From contig NZ_JACEZS010000007.1 in assembly GCF_014042365.1 (NCBI RefSeq), forward strand, positions 161,874-225,873: a DNA stretch of 64,000 nt, written 5' to 3'. Numbering within the stretch: position 1 is the first letter of the stretch; each line of letters starts with the position of its first letter. A program made the translations under genes and the position numbers. Under the pieces are notes generated by a model. The model made no database searches and had not been told where the DNA came from. It saw only the letters and a program-made list of their open reading frames with translations. Source of the stretch: Rugamonas fusca. GTDB lineage: Bacteria > Pseudomonadota > Gammaproteobacteria > Burkholderiales > Burkholderiaceae_D. This document shows positions 21,168 to 30,344 of the stretch, in pieces.

Positions 21168-22560
21168 TTTTCTGGAACAGCGCGTAAAACAATCCATCGT
21201 GATCCTGCTCCTGGCCACCCACCGGCAGCAGCTGACCAGGCGCGTCCAGCCGCGTCGCCCCGTGACGGACGGCGAATGCGGCGGCTTGCGCCTCGGATTC
21301 CTGCGGCCACAAGGAGCATGTCACGAACAGCAATTTACCACCCGGTGCAAGCATCTGCCAAAGGTTGTCGAGGATTTTGGCCGAAAGTGTTGCAAGTTGG
21401 AGGGTGTCGCCCTTGCGCCGCAGCCAGCGGATATCGGGGTGGCGGCGCACGATGCCGGAAGCCGTGCAGGGCACGTCGGCCAGGATGCGGTCGAACGGGC
21501 GGCCATCCCACCAGCTGGCCGACTGGGCCTCGGCCGCCTGCAGCGTCGCCCGCAATCCCAGCCGCTCCAGGTTCTCGCCCACGCGCGCCAGGCGCTTGGG
21601 ATCGGCGTCCAGCGCCGTCAGATCAGCATCGGCCAGCTCCAGGATGTGGCAAGTCTTGCCGCCGGGCGCGGCGCAGGCATCCAGCACGCGCATGCCGTTC
21701 GCCACGTCCAGCAGCGGCGCAGCCAGCTGGGCGCCCGCGTCCTGTACCGACACCACGCCATCGGCGAAGCCGGGAATCTGGGCCACGGCCACCGGCTTGG
21801 CCAGCCGCACGGCGCAGGGGCCGATCTGGGTGGCGGCCATGCCGGCCGCCTCCAGCGTGGCCAGATACTGGGCCACCGTGGCCTTGCGGGTGTTCACGCG
21901 CAAGGTCAGCGGCGGGGCCGTGTCGCCGGCCGCCAGGATGGCTTGCCATTGCTGGGGCCAGGCCGTCTTGACGGCGTCCAGCCACCACTGCGGGTAATTC
22001 CACTGCGCCAGCGGCTGCAGCCGGGCCGTGTCGAGCAAGGCCTGACGCTCGCGCAGGAAGCGGCGCAACACGGCGTTGACCATGCCTTTGGCGCGCGCCG
22101 TATCGGGATGGGCGTCGGCCGCCGTCACGGTCTGGTCGACCACGGTGAACGGTTCGTACGGCGCCACGGCGTCGGGCGCCGTCAGCAGGGCCAGCGCGCA
22201 GGCCAGCAAGGCCGCCACCAGCGGCTCGGGCGCCTTGGGCGCCATCAGGCCGATCAGGGCTTCGCTCTGGCCCAGCTGGCGCATGCAGCGGTAGGCGATG
22301 TCCTGCATGGCGCCGCGCGCCTGGGGCGGCGCGTCCTGCTTGGTGAACACGGTGGCCAGCGCCTGCGGCAAGGCCGTGCCGGTGCGCACCTGGGCCACGG
22401 CGTGCGCCGCGCCCAGCAGGCTGTAGGCCAGCGCATCGGGCTTGAGCGCCGTCTGGAAACCGGTCTGCAAGGCCGGTTTCAGGGCGCGCGCGTGGCTGGC
22501 GCGCAGCTTGGGCGCCGCCGGGGCGGAAGACTTCAAGGTGAGCGTCGGACGCTTGTTCAT
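21160..22560 (-). CDS. rsmB: 16S rRNA m5C967 methyltransferase
   Basis: SAM-dependent methyltransferase (Sun/RsmB/Fmu) that makes 5-methylcytosine at 16S position 967. The 466-residue protein has an N-terminal NusB-like RNA-binding domain (about 30-170) and a C-terminal Rossmann methyltransferase with DACAAPGGKTCHILE, DVPCTASGIVRRHPD (catalytic cysteine motif) and TCSLWPQESE (second cysteine). All key motifs are intact. It begins a minus-strand operon with DUF4390 and the NtrY/NtrX-like genes and is divergent from argS. Confidence 0.95.
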   Translation of the reverse strand: MNKRPTLTLKSSAPAAPKLRASHARALKPALQTGFQTALKPDALAYSLLGAAHAVAQVRTGTALPQALATVFTKQDAPPQARGAMQDIAYRCMRQLGQSEALIGLMAPKAPEPLVAALLACALALLTAPDAVAPYEPFTVVDQTVTAADAHPDTARAKGMVNAVLRRFLRERQALLDTARLQPLAQWNYPQWWLDAVKTAWPQQWQAILAAGDTAPPLTLRVNTRKATVAQYLATLEAAGMAATQIGPCAVRLAKPVAVAQIPGFADGVVSVQDAGAQLAAPLLDVANGMRVLDACAAPGGKTCHILELADADLTALDADPKRLARVGENLERLGLRATLQAAEAQSASWWDGRPFDRILADVPCTASGIVRRHPDIRWLRRKGDTLQLATLSAKILDNLWQMLAPGGKLLFVTCSLWPQESEAQAAAFAVRHGATRLDAPGQLLPVGGQEQDHDGLFYALFQKNA

Positions 22561-22862
22561 ATGCTAATTCCAGGTGGGTTCCGCGCGCGATCCAGGGCGG
22601 GCCGGCAGCCGCGATCGCGCAGTATACAGCAGTGCCCGCAAGATGGGCCATGCGCGCGGCCCCGGTAGCGGGTTGGCACCGATGTTTTTACCGATAGTAG
22701 CAGCCCGCGGCCGGGTCGCCCGCTCCGCAGGCGCGCGCCCGGTCCGCGCGGTGACCCGGCAGCGGCAAACCAGTATAATTACCGCTGTTTGGCCGGTGCC
22801 CGTGCGCCGGCCGTTTTCGCTTACGGACGTTTCTTTAGCGCGGCCAAGCCGCCATTTCGCAC
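22561..22862. other. Divergent region between rsmB and argS with argS promoter
   Basis: A plus-strand promoter is suggested by GTGACC at 22751-22756, a 17-base spacer and a perfect TATAAT at 22774-22779; transcription would start about 80 bases before argS. The left part is GC-rich (codon-like) with no other signal I can name. The rsmB promoter was not resolved. Confidence 0.5.
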
Positions 22863-24572
22863 ATGCTCGCCCAACAAAAACAAGATATCACCGCCCTGTT
22901 CCAGGCCGCCCTCGCTCCCCTGCTCGACGGCACCGGCATCGCCGCCAACGTGGTGCTGGAGCGCCCGCGCGACCCGTCGCACGGTGACGTCGCCTGCAAC
23001 GTCGCCATGCAGCTGGCCAAGCAGCTCAAGATGAACCCGCGCGAACTGGCCACCAAGGTGGTCGCCGCGCTGCTGGAGAACCCGGCCGGCAAGGGCCTGG
23101 TGGAATCGGCCGACATCGCCGGCCCCGGCTTCATCAACCTGCGCGTGACGGCCGCGTCCAAGCAGGCCGTGGTCAAGACCGTGATCGCGCAAGGCGCCAG
23201 CTACGGCATGAGCACGGCCGGCACCGGCAAGCATGTGATCATCGAATTCGTGTCCGCCAACCCGACCGGCCCGCTGCACGTGGGCCACGGCCGCCAGGCG
23301 GCGCTGGGCGACGCGCTGTCGTCGCTGTTCATTTCGCAAGGCTACCAGGTCACGCGCGAGTTCTATTACAACGACGCCGGCGTGCAGATCCAGACCCTGG
23401 CCACCTCGGTGCAGGCGCGCGCGCGCGGCTTCAAGCCCGGTGACGCGGAATGGCCCGAATCGGCCTACAACGGCGACTACATCCAGGATATCGCCAACGA
23501 CTTCCTGGCCAAAAAGACCGTGTCGGCCTCGGACGGCGCGCCCGTCACCGGCTCGGGCGACGTGAACGACATCGAATCGATCCGCGCCTTCGCCGTGACT
23601 TACCTGCGCAACGAGCAGGATATCGACCTGCAGGCCTTCGGCGTCAAGTTCGACAACTACTACCTCGAATCGTCGCTCTACAAGGATGGCAAGGTCAACG
23701 CCGCCGTGGAAGCGCTGGTCAAGTCCGGCAAGACCTACGAGCAGGAAGGCGCCCTGTGGCTGCGCACCACCGAGTACGGCGACGACAAGGACCGCGTGAT
23801 GCGCAAGTCCGACGGCACCTACACCTACTTCGTGCCCGACGTGGCCTACCACATCGTCAAGTTCCAGCGCGGCTTCACCCAGGCCATCAACGTCCAGGGT
23901 TCGGACCACCACGGCACCATCGCGCGCGTGCGCGCCGGCCTGCAGGCCGTCGGCATGGGCATCCCGCAGGGCTACCCCGACTACGTGCTGCACAAGATGG
24001 TCACCGTGATGAAGGGCGGCGAGGAAGTGAAGATCTCCAAGCGCGCCGGCTCCTACGTGACCGTGCGCGACCTGATCGAATGGTCCGGCGGCGGCGACAT
24101 CGGCAAGGGCCGCGACGCCGTGCGCTTCTTCCTCATCTCGCGCAAGGCCGACACGGAATTCGTGTTCGACGTGGACGTGGCGCTCAAGACCTCGGACGAG
24201 AATCCCGTGTATTACGTGCAGTACGCCCACGCGCGCATCTGCCGCATGCTGGAACAGTGGACCGGCGACGAAGCCACGCTGGCCGGCGTCGACCTCTCGC
24301 CGCTGACGGCGCCATCGGAAGCGGCCCTGCTGGCCACGCTGGCGGCCTACCCCGAGGTGCTGGCGCGCGCCCAGGCCGAACTGGGCCCGCACCAGATCGC
24401 GTTCTACCTGCGCGACCTGGCCGCCAACCTGCACAGCTTCTACTTCGCCGAACGCGTGCTGGTGGACGACGAGGCGCTCAAGCTGGCGCGCCTGGCACTG
24501 ATGGTGGCTACCCGCCAGGTGCTGCGCAACGGCCTGGCGCTGATCGGCGTCTCGGCTCCCGACAAAATGTAA
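22863..24572 (+). CDS. argS: Arginine--tRNA ligase
   Basis: Class I aminoacyl-tRNA synthetase that charges tRNA-Arg. The 569-residue protein has the Arg-tRNA synthetase N-terminal domain (about 1-95), the HIGH-type motif HVGHGR within [16 protein letters not shown] (about residues 130-145), the KMSKS-equivalent KISKRAG (about residues 391-397), and the C-terminal DALR anticodon-binding domain. Length is normal. It starts the plus-strand series argS, SPOR protein, dsbA, SDR, birA, coaX and SPOR-like gene. Confidence 0.97.
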   Translation: MLAQQKQDITALFQAALAPLLDGTGIAANVVLERPRDPSHGDVACNVAMQLAKQLKMNPRELATKVVAALLENPAGKGLVESADIAGPGFINLRVTAASKQAVVKTVIAQGASYGMSTAGTGKHVIIEFVSANPTGPLHVGHGRQAALGDALSSLFISQGYQVTREFYYNDAGVQIQTLATSVQARARGFKPGDAEWPESAYNGDYIQDIANDFLAKKTVSASDGAPVTGSGDVNDIESIRAFAVTYLRNEQDIDLQAFGVKFDNYYLESSLYKDGKVNAAVEALVKSGKTYEQEGALWLRTTEYGDDKDRVMRKSDGTYTYFVPDVAYHIVKFQRGFTQAINVQGSDHHGTIARVRAGLQAVGMGIPQGYPDYVLHKMVTVMKGGEEVKISKRAGSYVTVRDLIEWSGGGDIGKGRDAVRFFLISRKADTEFVFDVDVALKTSDENPVYYVQYAHARICRMLEQWTGDEATLAGVDLSPLTAPSEAALLATLAAYPEVLARAQAELGPHQIAFYLRDLAANLHSFYFAERVLVDDEALKLARLALMVATRQVLRNGLALIGVSAPDKM

Positions 24573-24593
24573 TTGCGAAGGATATCGCGCACA

Positions 24594-25292
24594 ATGAATC
24601 ACCGCTCCGGTTTTATCCCGCGTCAGCGCCAGCAAGGCAATTTCCTGATCGGCTTTATCAGCGGCCTGGTGGTCGGCCTGGCGATCGCCGTGGTGGTCGC
24701 CCTGATGATCACCAAGGGCGCCACGCCGTTCACCGACAAGGGCAAGACCGGCAAGGCGGCCGAACCGACGGCCGGCCAGGTGGCTGACCCGAACAAGCCG
24801 ATGTACGGCAACAAGGACGCGGCCCGCGAGGCGGCCAAGGATTTCGCGCGCGAGCCTAAACCGCCGGCCGCCGATCCGCTGCAGCAGGCCGTCGACAAGA
24901 TCCAGGCCGATAGCAATGCCGCGCCCGCGCCCAAGGCGCCTGCACCGGCGCCGGCCGCACCTGCCGTAGCCGACAAGAGCAAACCCGCCCTGCCCGCCGC
25001 GGCAACCGCGCCAGCCGCCGCTGCGGCACCCGCTGCTGCCGCCACCGGCGAGGACAAGTACATCTACTATCTGCAGGCGGGCGCCTTCCGCGAACTGGCC
25101 GACGCCGAAAGCGCGCGCGCCAAGCTGGCCCTGCTGGGCTTCGAGGCCAACGTGTCCGACCGCAGCACGGACACGGGTGTGCTGCACCGCGTGCGCCTGG
25201 GCCCCTACACCCAGGTCGAGGCGATGAACCGGGTACGCAGCAAATTGTCCGAAAACGGCGTCGACGTGGCCGTCGTACGCAATCAAAAATAA
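24594..25292 (+). CDS. SPOR domain membrane protein
   Basis: Bitopic inner-membrane protein of 232 residues. A short cytoplasmic N-terminus (MNHRSGFIPRQRQQGN) precedes one transmembrane helix (about 17-42, FLIGFISGLVVGLAIAVVVA), a long Ala/Pro/Lys periplasmic linker (about 50-150), and a C-terminal SPOR domain (YIYYLQAGAFRELADAES to VRLGPYTQVEAM), which binds denuded glycan strands at the division septum. It is the FtsN-like arrangement, though FtsN identity is not proven. The ATG at 24594 is preferred to a TTG in frame at 24573. It lies 21 bases after argS, with dsbA 15 bases downstream. Confidence 0.88.
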   Translation: MNHRSGFIPRQRQQGNFLIGFISGLVVGLAIAVVVALMITKGATPFTDKGKTGKAAEPTAGQVADPNKPMYGNKDAAREAAKDFAREPKPPAADPLQQAVDKIQADSNAAPAPKAPAPAPAAPAVADKSKPALPAAATAPAAAAAPAAAATGEDKYIYYLQAGAFRELADAESARAKLALLGFEANVSDRSTDTGVLHRVRLGPYTQVEAMNRVRSKLSENGVDVAVVRNQK

Positions 25293-25307
25293 ACCACAGG
25301 AGTAGCA

Positions 25308-25982
25308 ATGCGATTTCTGAAGCTGATTCTGGGCGCGCTGACTTTGAGCGCCATCGCCGTCACCGCCGCCGCCTCGCCCGCCGATCCCAAGGCGGGCGTG
25401 GAATACCAGGTGCTGTCCACGCCGCAGCCGACGGACACGGGCAAGAAAGTGGAAGTGCTGGAGTTCTTCGCCTACTACTGCCCCCATTGCTACGCCTTCG
25501 AACCTTCGCTCGAGGCGTGGATCAAGAAGCAGGGCGACAACATCGTCTTCAAGCGCGTGCACGTGTCGGGCGGCGACAGCGTGTCGCCCCAGCAGAAGCT
25601 GTACCTGACGCTGGACGCGATGGGCCTGATGAACGACCAGATCCACAACAAGATCTTCAACGAGATGCACGTGGCGCACAACCGCTTGAACCGCGACGAC
25701 CTGGTATTCGACTTCGTGGCCAAGCAAGGCATCGACCGCCAGAAGTTCACCGACACCTATCGTTCGTTCGGCATCGGCGGCCGCATCCGCCATGTCAATG
25801 CGCTGATGGAAGCCTACCATGTGGACTCGTGGCCGATGGTGGCCATCGACGGCCGCTTCGTCACTTCCCCGTCGCTGGCCGACGCGGGCAGCAAGTCCGC
25901 CAATTCGGAAGCCCAGCTGCACGCCGAAGCGCTGCAGGTGATGGACGCGCTGGTGGCCAAGGCCAAGGCGGAAAAGAAATAA
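25308..25982 (+). CDS. dsbA: Thiol:disulfide interchange protein DsbA
   Basis: Periplasmic oxidase that introduces disulfide bonds into exported proteins. It has a signal peptide (MRFLKLILGALTLSAIAVTA, cleavage near AAAS), the catalytic CPHC motif at residues 58-61 in FAYYCPHCYAFEPS, a helical insertion, and the conserved cis-proline loop in VDSWPMVAIDG. At 224 residues it is a normal DsbA. The AGGAG ribosome binding site is good. The partner DsbB is not in this window. Confidence 0.95.
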   Translation: MRFLKLILGALTLSAIAVTAAASPADPKAGVEYQVLSTPQPTDTGKKVEVLEFFAYYCPHCYAFEPSLEAWIKKQGDNIVFKRVHVSGGDSVSPQQKLYLTLDAMGLMNDQIHNKIFNEMHVAHNRLNRDDLVFDFVAKQGIDRQKFTDTYRSFGIGGRIRHVNALMEAYHVDSWPMVAIDGRFVTSPSLADAGSKSANSEAQLHAEALQVMDALVAKAKAEKK

Positions 25983-26022
25983 CGATGGCGGCGACCGGCG
26001 CGAACGCGCTCACTTGCTCAGC

Positions 26023-26808
26023 ATGACGCCGCAGCGCGTCTTCATCACCGGCGCCTCGAGCGGCATCGGCGCGGCACTGGCCGCGCGCTACGCCGCCGAC
26101 GGCGCCACCCTTGGCCTGCTGGCGCGCCGCAAGGATGCACTGGACCAGCTGATCGCCACCTTGCCCCATCCCGAACGCCACCGCGCCTACGCGGCCGACG
26201 TGCGCGACCACGCGGCCATCGGCGCCGCCGCGCAAGCGTTCATCGCGCACGCGGGCGGTTGCGACGTGGTGATCGCCAACGCCGGCATCTCGGCCGGCAC
26301 GCTGACGGAACACGCGGAAGACCTGGCCGCCTTCGAGGCCATCATCGCCACCAACGTGGTGGCCACGGCCGCCACCTTCGCCCCCTTCATCGCCACCATG
26401 CGCGCGCAATCCACGCCCACCCGGCTGGTGGGGATAGGCAGCGTGGCCGGCATCCGCGGCCTGCCGGGCGCGGAAGCGTACAGTGCCTCGAAAGCGGCCG
26501 TGATCAGCTATTGCGAATCGCTGCGGCTGGAACTGAAACCGTACGGCATCCGGGTGGTGACCATCTGCCCCGGCTACATCGATACGCCGATGACGCGCCA
26601 CAATCCCTACCCGATGCCGTTCCTGATGCCGGTGGAACGCTTCGCGGCCGCCGCCGTGCGCACCATCGCGGCCGGCAATAGCTACGCCGTGATCCCATGG
26701 CAGATGGGCATCGTCGCCAAACTCCTGCGCCTGCTGCCGAATGCGCTGTACGATCTGGCCTTCGGCAACGCGCCGCACAAGCCACGCCGACCGGCCAACA
26801 TCCTGTAA
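26023..26808 (+). CDS. SDR family oxidoreductase
   Basis: Short-chain dehydrogenase/reductase of 261 residues. It has the Rossmann nucleotide motif TGASSGIGAALA at about residues 9-20, NAG in VVIANAGIS, and the catalytic Ser-Tyr-Lys set as GSVAG then the YSASKAAV motif. Members with a C-terminal RPANIL-type tail often reduce lipid-like carbonyls at membranes, but the substrate is unknown. A TTG at 26014 in frame gives three more residues; the ATG at 26023 is preferred. It is followed four bases later by birA. Confidence 0.9.
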   Translation: MTPQRVFITGASSGIGAALAARYAADGATLGLLARRKDALDQLIATLPHPERHRAYAADVRDHAAIGAAAQAFIAHAGGCDVVIANAGISAGTLTEHAEDLAAFEAIIATNVVATAATFAPFIATMRAQSTPTRLVGIGSVAGIRGLPGAEAYSASKAAVISYCESLRLELKPYGIRVVTICPGYIDTPMTRHNPYPMPFLMPVERFAAAAVRTIAAGNSYAVIPWQMGIVAKLLRLLPNALYDLAFGNAPHKPRRPANIL

Positions 26809-26812
26809 CGCC

Positions 26813-27613
26813 ATGAACAACACCGCATCGTCCCTGCTATCGGCCAGCGCCATCACGCAGCGCTGCGCGTCCAGCGCCAGCCATGTCGCCATCGAAGTGG
26901 TGGCCGAAACGGGCTCCACCAACGCTGACCTGATGGCGCGCCTGGGCCAGTTGCGCGGCCCCGTGCTGCGCATCGCCGAGCGCCAGACGGCGGGACGGGG
27001 CCGGGCCGGCCGCCCGTGGCTGTCCGCGCCCGGCGCCACGCTGACGTTCTCGCTGGCCTGGCACTTCAAGGGCGGCCTGCACACGATGGCGGGCCTGCCG
27101 CTGGCCGTGGGCGTGGCGCTGGCTGAAACGTTGGGTTCACTGGGCGTGCCAGTGCGCCTCAAGTGGCCCAACGACGTGCTGCGTGACGGGAAAAAACTGG
27201 CCGGCATCCTGGTCGAAGCCCAACAAGATACCAGCGGCGGCTACTGGGCCGTGATCGGCGTGGGCCTGAACCTGATCATGCCGGACGAACTGGAAGCGCA
27301 GATCGGTCGCGACGTGGCTGGCGCCCCGTGGCTGGCCCAGATGGAGCGCAACGAACTGATGGCCACCCTGCTCAGCCGCCTGGCCGCCGTGCTGGCCGAG
27401 TTCGACGACACCGGCTTCGCTCCGTTCTGCGAACGCTGGAACACACTGCACGCATGGCAGGGCCAGGACGTGACCATCGTCGATGGCGGCCAGGTGCTGC
27501 AACAGGGCCGCGCGGCCGGCGTGGACCACAGCGGCCGGCTGCTGCTCGACACGGCCCTGGGCCGGACCGACGTGCTGTCGGGCGACGTGTCGCTGCGGCT
27601 GGTGCAGCCATGA
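26813..27613 (+). CDS. birA: Biotin--acetyl-CoA-carboxylase ligase, no repressor domain
   Basis: Biotin protein ligase that activates biotin to biotinyl-AMP and attaches it to the carboxyl carrier protein of acetyl-CoA carboxylase. The catalytic motif GRGRAGRPWLS (RQTAGRGRAGR) is intact, followed by LKWPNDVL and the small C-terminal SH3-like domain. At 266 residues it lacks the N-terminal winged-helix DNA-binding domain of E. coli BirA (321 residues), so it is probably a pure ligase and not the bio operon repressor. The start (MNNTASS) follows SDR by four bases; its TGA stop overlaps the coaX start (ATGA). Confidence 0.93.
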   Translation: MNNTASSLLSASAITQRCASSASHVAIEVVAETGSTNADLMARLGQLRGPVLRIAERQTAGRGRAGRPWLSAPGATLTFSLAWHFKGGLHTMAGLPLAVGVALAETLGSLGVPVRLKWPNDVLRDGKKLAGILVEAQQDTSGGYWAVIGVGLNLIMPDELEAQIGRDVAGAPWLAQMERNELMATLLSRLAAVLAEFDDTGFAPFCERWNTLHAWQGQDVTIVDGGQVLQQGRAAGVDHSGRLLLDTALGRTDVLSGDVSLRLVQP

Positions 27614-28380
27614 TCCTGCTGATCGACGCCGGCAATACCCGCGTCAAATGGGCGCTGGTGGCGGCCGACGCGCCGCTGGGCGCGTGGCTGGCCACGGGCG
27701 CCGTGGCGCACGCGGAACTGGAACAACTGCCGGCCGCCTGGCAGCGGGCGCTGGCCAACCGCACCGTCAGCCGCGCGCTGCTGGCCAACGTGGCCGGCGC
27801 CGCGCTGCGCGAACGGCTGGAGCGTCTCCTGCCGGCCGGGCTGGCCGACGTGGCGTGGTTCGCGTCACTGCCGGAACTGGCCGGCGTACGCAACGGCTAC
27901 CGCAATCCGGCCCAACTGGGCTGCGACCGCTTCGCCGCCGCCATCGGCGCGCACGCGCTGGCGCCGGGCCGTGACGTGATCGTGGCCACCTGCGGCACGG
28001 CCACCACCATCGACGCCGTCACGGCCGACGGCGCCTTCCTGGGCGGGATGATCCTGCCCGGCCTGGGCCTGATGGCCAGCGCGCTGGCGCGCAACACGGC
28101 GCAGTTGCCGCAGATCGCGCAAGACGGTAAGCTGCCCGCTGGATTTGCCGACAACACGGACGACGCCATCCTCAGCGGCTGCCTGGCGGCCCAGAGCGGC
28201 GCCATCGAACACGCCTGCACGCTGCATGGCGCCAGCCTGTGCCTGATCTCGGGCGGCGCCGCGCCGTTCGTGGCGCCCACGCTGAAAGTGCCGTACCGCG
28301 TGGTCGACAACATCGTGCTGACCGGCCTGCACGCGGCGTGCGGCGCCGAACCCGTAACCACCCTGGATAGCCCGTGCTGA
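27610..28380 (+). CDS. coaX: Type III pantothenate kinase
   Basis: First step of coenzyme A synthesis: ATP-dependent phosphorylation of pantothenate. The 256-residue protein has the ASKHA fold motifs DAGNTRVKW at the N-terminus, GCDRFAA, ATCGTATTID and GGMILPGLGLM, matching CoaX (Baf). Type III enzymes are not feedback-inhibited by CoA. The ATG overlaps the birA stop, and the CoaX stop overlaps the next gene's GTG start by seven bases, so translation is coupled through three genes. birA-coaX pairing is a familiar betaproteobacterial arrangement. Confidence 0.95.
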   Translation: MILLIDAGNTRVKWALVAADAPLGAWLATGAVAHAELEQLPAAWQRALANRTVSRALLANVAGAALRERLERLLPAGLADVAWFASLPELAGVRNGYRNPAQLGCDRFAAAIGAHALAPGRDVIVATCGTATTIDAVTADGAFLGGMILPGLGLMASALARNTAQLPQIAQDGKLPAGFADNTDDAILSGCLAAQSGAIEHACTLHGASLCLISGGAAPFVAPTLKVPYRVVDNIVLTGLHAACGAEPVTTLDSPC

Positions 28381-29069
28381 AATTTATCTTCTGGTCCCTG
28401 TTGGCAGTCAATGGCGCGCTGTTCGCGTATGGGCAGGGCTACCTGGGCCACTTCAGCGGCAATGAGCGCGAACCGGCACGGCTCAAGAACCAGCTCAACG
28501 CCGACAAGTTGACCGTCATCCCGGCCGGGAAAGCGACGGCCGCCGCATCGGCCGCCGCCAGCGCGGCCGCATCGGCGGCAGCGTCCACCCAGGCCGGGCC
28601 ACAAGCGGTGGCCTGCGTCGAGGTGGGCAATTTCGTGCTCGCCGAAGCGCGCCGCTTCGAAAAACTGCTGGAACCGCTGGACCTGGGCGACCGCCAGTCG
28701 CGCCACAACCTGCCCGGCACGGAAGCGTCGAGCTACATCGTGTTCATTCCGCCCCAGGGCAGCAAGGAAGGCGCCAACAAGAAAGCGGCCGAACTGCGCG
28801 CGCTGGGCGTGACCAATTACTTCGTGATGGCCGATTCGCAGACCATGCGCTGGGCCATTTCCCTGGGCGTGTTCAAGACGGAAGGGGCGGCCCAGAACCA
28901 GCTGGCGGCGCTGGTCAAGCAGGGCGTGCACAGCGCCCGCATCGAACCGCGCATGAGCGGCGGCAAACTGCTGGCCTTCCAGTTCCGCGACATCGACACC
29001 GACATCAAGGCCCGCCTGGACCAACTGCGGGACGGCTTCCCGAACACGGAAACGCGCGCCTGCAAATAA
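28374..29069 (+). CDS. SPOR-like membrane-anchored protein
   Basis: Protein of 231 residues. A signal-anchor-like segment (LKFIFWSLLAVNGALFAYG) is followed by a linker with four AASA-type Ala-Ser repeats (about residues 57-78) and a C-terminal region (about 110-215) with SSYIVFIPPQGSKEGANKKAAELRALG and ISLGVFKTEGAAQNQLAAL, resembling a SPOR fold. SPOR domains bind glycan at septa. The GTG start at 28374 overlaps the coaX stop. It ends one base before the 31-bp inverted repeat, which likely terminates the operon. Confidence 0.8.
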   Translation: MLKFIFWSLLAVNGALFAYGQGYLGHFSGNEREPARLKNQLNADKLTVIPAGKATAAASAAASAAASAAASTQAGPQAVACVEVGNFVLAEARRFEKLLEPLDLGDRQSRHNLPGTEASSYIVFIPPQGSKEGANKKAAELRALGVTNYFVMADSQTMRWAISLGVFKTEGAAQNQLAALVKQGVHSARIEPRMSGGKLLAFQFRDIDTDIKARLDQLRDGFPNTETRACK

Positions 29070-29133
29070 GAAAAATCGGGGACGGACTCCGGTTTTCCCG
29101 TGCGGGAAAACCGGAGTCCGTCCCCGATTTTTC
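29070..29133. repeat. Perfect 31-bp inverted repeat, REP-like bidirectional terminator
   Basis: Two 31-base arms (29070-29100 and 29103-29133) are exact reverse complements separated by only TG. The arms contain GGGGACGGACTCCGG and are flanked by A5/T5 runs, so a hairpin followed by T residues forms on both strands. It fills the whole gap between the convergent SPOR-like gene (stop ends at 29069) and rlpA (stop begins at 29132). The perfect, long GC-rich stem and the flanking GGGGACGGAC motif recall REP-type palindromes of Burkholderiales, but no second copy exists in this window. Confidence 0.8.
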
Positions 29134-30193
29134 AGCGCTGAATGACGATGGGCTTCAGGGCCAGCGCCACCGGCAGGGCTTGCGCCGCCTGCAACGCCGC
29201 CTGGCGGGTGGCGAACGGGCCGCTGAACAGGCGGTGTACGGTGCCGCCCTGCACCACTTCCAGCGAGCCCAGGTTGCCGATCAGGCGCGCCAGCCGGGTG
29301 CGCACGGCTTCCGCATTCTCGGCTCGGGCGAAGGCGCCCAGTTGCAGATAGAAGCCGCCTTTGTCGGTGCCGTTCGCGCTAGCGGACGAGGAACCGCCCT
29401 GCCCCGCGCCCTGCACCAGTGCTGCAAATTCCGGCGATCCGGCCGCCGCCGACGCGCCCGTGCTCGCCGTCGTCACGGGCTTGGGCGCCAGCACCAGCGG
29501 CGTGCTGGCCGGCTGCCCGGCCGCGCGCGCGGCCAGCATGCGGTCGATCTCGGCCGGCAGGATGCGTTCGATCTGCAGTTCATGGCTGCCCTTGCCCAGC
29601 AGGCCCAGTTTCAGCGCGGCCGTGTATGACACATCGATCGCCCGGTTCGAATGGAACGGTCCCCGGTCGTTGATGCGCACGATCACCTGCGTGCCCGTGG
29701 CCAGGTTGGTCAGCCGCGCATAGGACGGAATTGGCAGCGTGGGATGGGCGGCCGTCATCTTGTACATGTCATACAGCTCGCCCGACGAGGTGCGCTGGCC
29801 GTGGAACTTCTTGCCGTACCAGCTGCCGATGCCGCGCTGGACGTAGGGCTGGTCGTCCGTGAGCGGCGTGTAGGTCTTGCCGAAGACGACGTAGGGCCGG
29901 TTCGCGCGCGGCAGCAGCGGATCGTTGCGCACTTCCGCATCCGGCACCTCGGCCAGGTTGGGCGGCGGGTTGTCGCCCGGTCCATCGTCCTGGTAATAGC
30001 CGCCACGGCCGGAACCGGCTGCCGGCAGCACCGGCACGCCCGGTTCGGCGCGGGCGGGCGCCTTGGCCACACCACCCGGCTTGGGCACGGTGGCGGACGG
30101 CGCGCCTTGCTGCGGCACCGTGCCGCAGGCAGCCAGCGCCAGCATCGCCGCCAGGCCCGCCGCTTTCAAGTAACCGTTTTTGTACATAACCAT
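29132..30193 (-). CDS. rlpA: Septal ring lytic transglycosylase RlpA
   Basis: Outer-membrane lipoprotein that cleaves denuded peptidoglycan glycans during cell separation. The 353-residue protein begins with a lipoprotein signal ending in the lipobox LAAC (about residue 22), then a double-psi beta-barrel with GIGSWYGKKFHGQRTSSGELYDM (catalytic Asp region) and VRINDRGPFHSNRAIDVSYTAA, and ends with a SPOR domain (FYLQLGAFARAENAEAVRTRL). The start at 30193 (MVMYKNG) has AAGGA at a good distance; a longer frame to 30268 is rejected because it would misplace the signal peptide. It closes the mre-mrdA-rodA-rlpA cluster. Confidence 0.93.
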   Translation of the reverse strand: MVMYKNGYLKAAGLAAMLALAACGTVPQQGAPSATVPKPGGVAKAPARAEPGVPVLPAAGSGRGGYYQDDGPGDNPPPNLAEVPDAEVRNDPLLPRANRPYVVFGKTYTPLTDDQPYVQRGIGSWYGKKFHGQRTSSGELYDMYKMTAAHPTLPIPSYARLTNLATGTQVIVRINDRGPFHSNRAIDVSYTAALKLGLLGKGSHELQIERILPAEIDRMLAARAAGQPASTPLVLAPKPVTTASTGASAAAGSPEFAALVQGAGQGGSSSASANGTDKGGFYLQLGAFARAENAEAVRTRLARLIGNLGSLEVVQGGTVHRLFSGPFATRQAALQAAQALPVALALKPIVIQR

Positions 30194-30309
30194 CTTGCCA
30201 TCCTTGTTATTTTTACCCGGGCAGCATGACGCCGCCGGCCGGCGGCGCATGCGCCGCCAACCGTGCATTATCGCTCAAACGGCCGGAAGGCCGCGCCACA
30301 CTGGTTTTA

Positions 30310-30333
30310 GCGGCGCAGTCGAAGCTGCGCCGC
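30310..30333. terminator. Hairpin between rodA and rlpA without T-run
   Basis: GCGGCGCAG, a six-base loop and CTGCGCCGC form a perfect 9-bp stem 11 bases past the rodA stop on the minus strand. There is no following T-run on either strand, so it may be a 3'-end stabiliser or Rho-linked pause and not a classical intrinsic terminator. Its presence suggests partial uncoupling of rlpA from rodA. Confidence 0.4.
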
Positions 30334-30344
30334 GAAGGAAGGAA

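Noticed and set aside
22821..25922. A 1033-codon minus-strand frame opposite argS, the SPOR gene and dsbA
   Set aside because: Shadow of three well-identified genes, rich in His, Gly, Arg and Val, without any motif.
28529..28592. Ala-Ser tandem repeat in the SPOR-like gene as a mobile or phase-variable repeat
   Set aside because: Repeat units are imperfect at DNA level and in-frame; it looks like a flexible linker.
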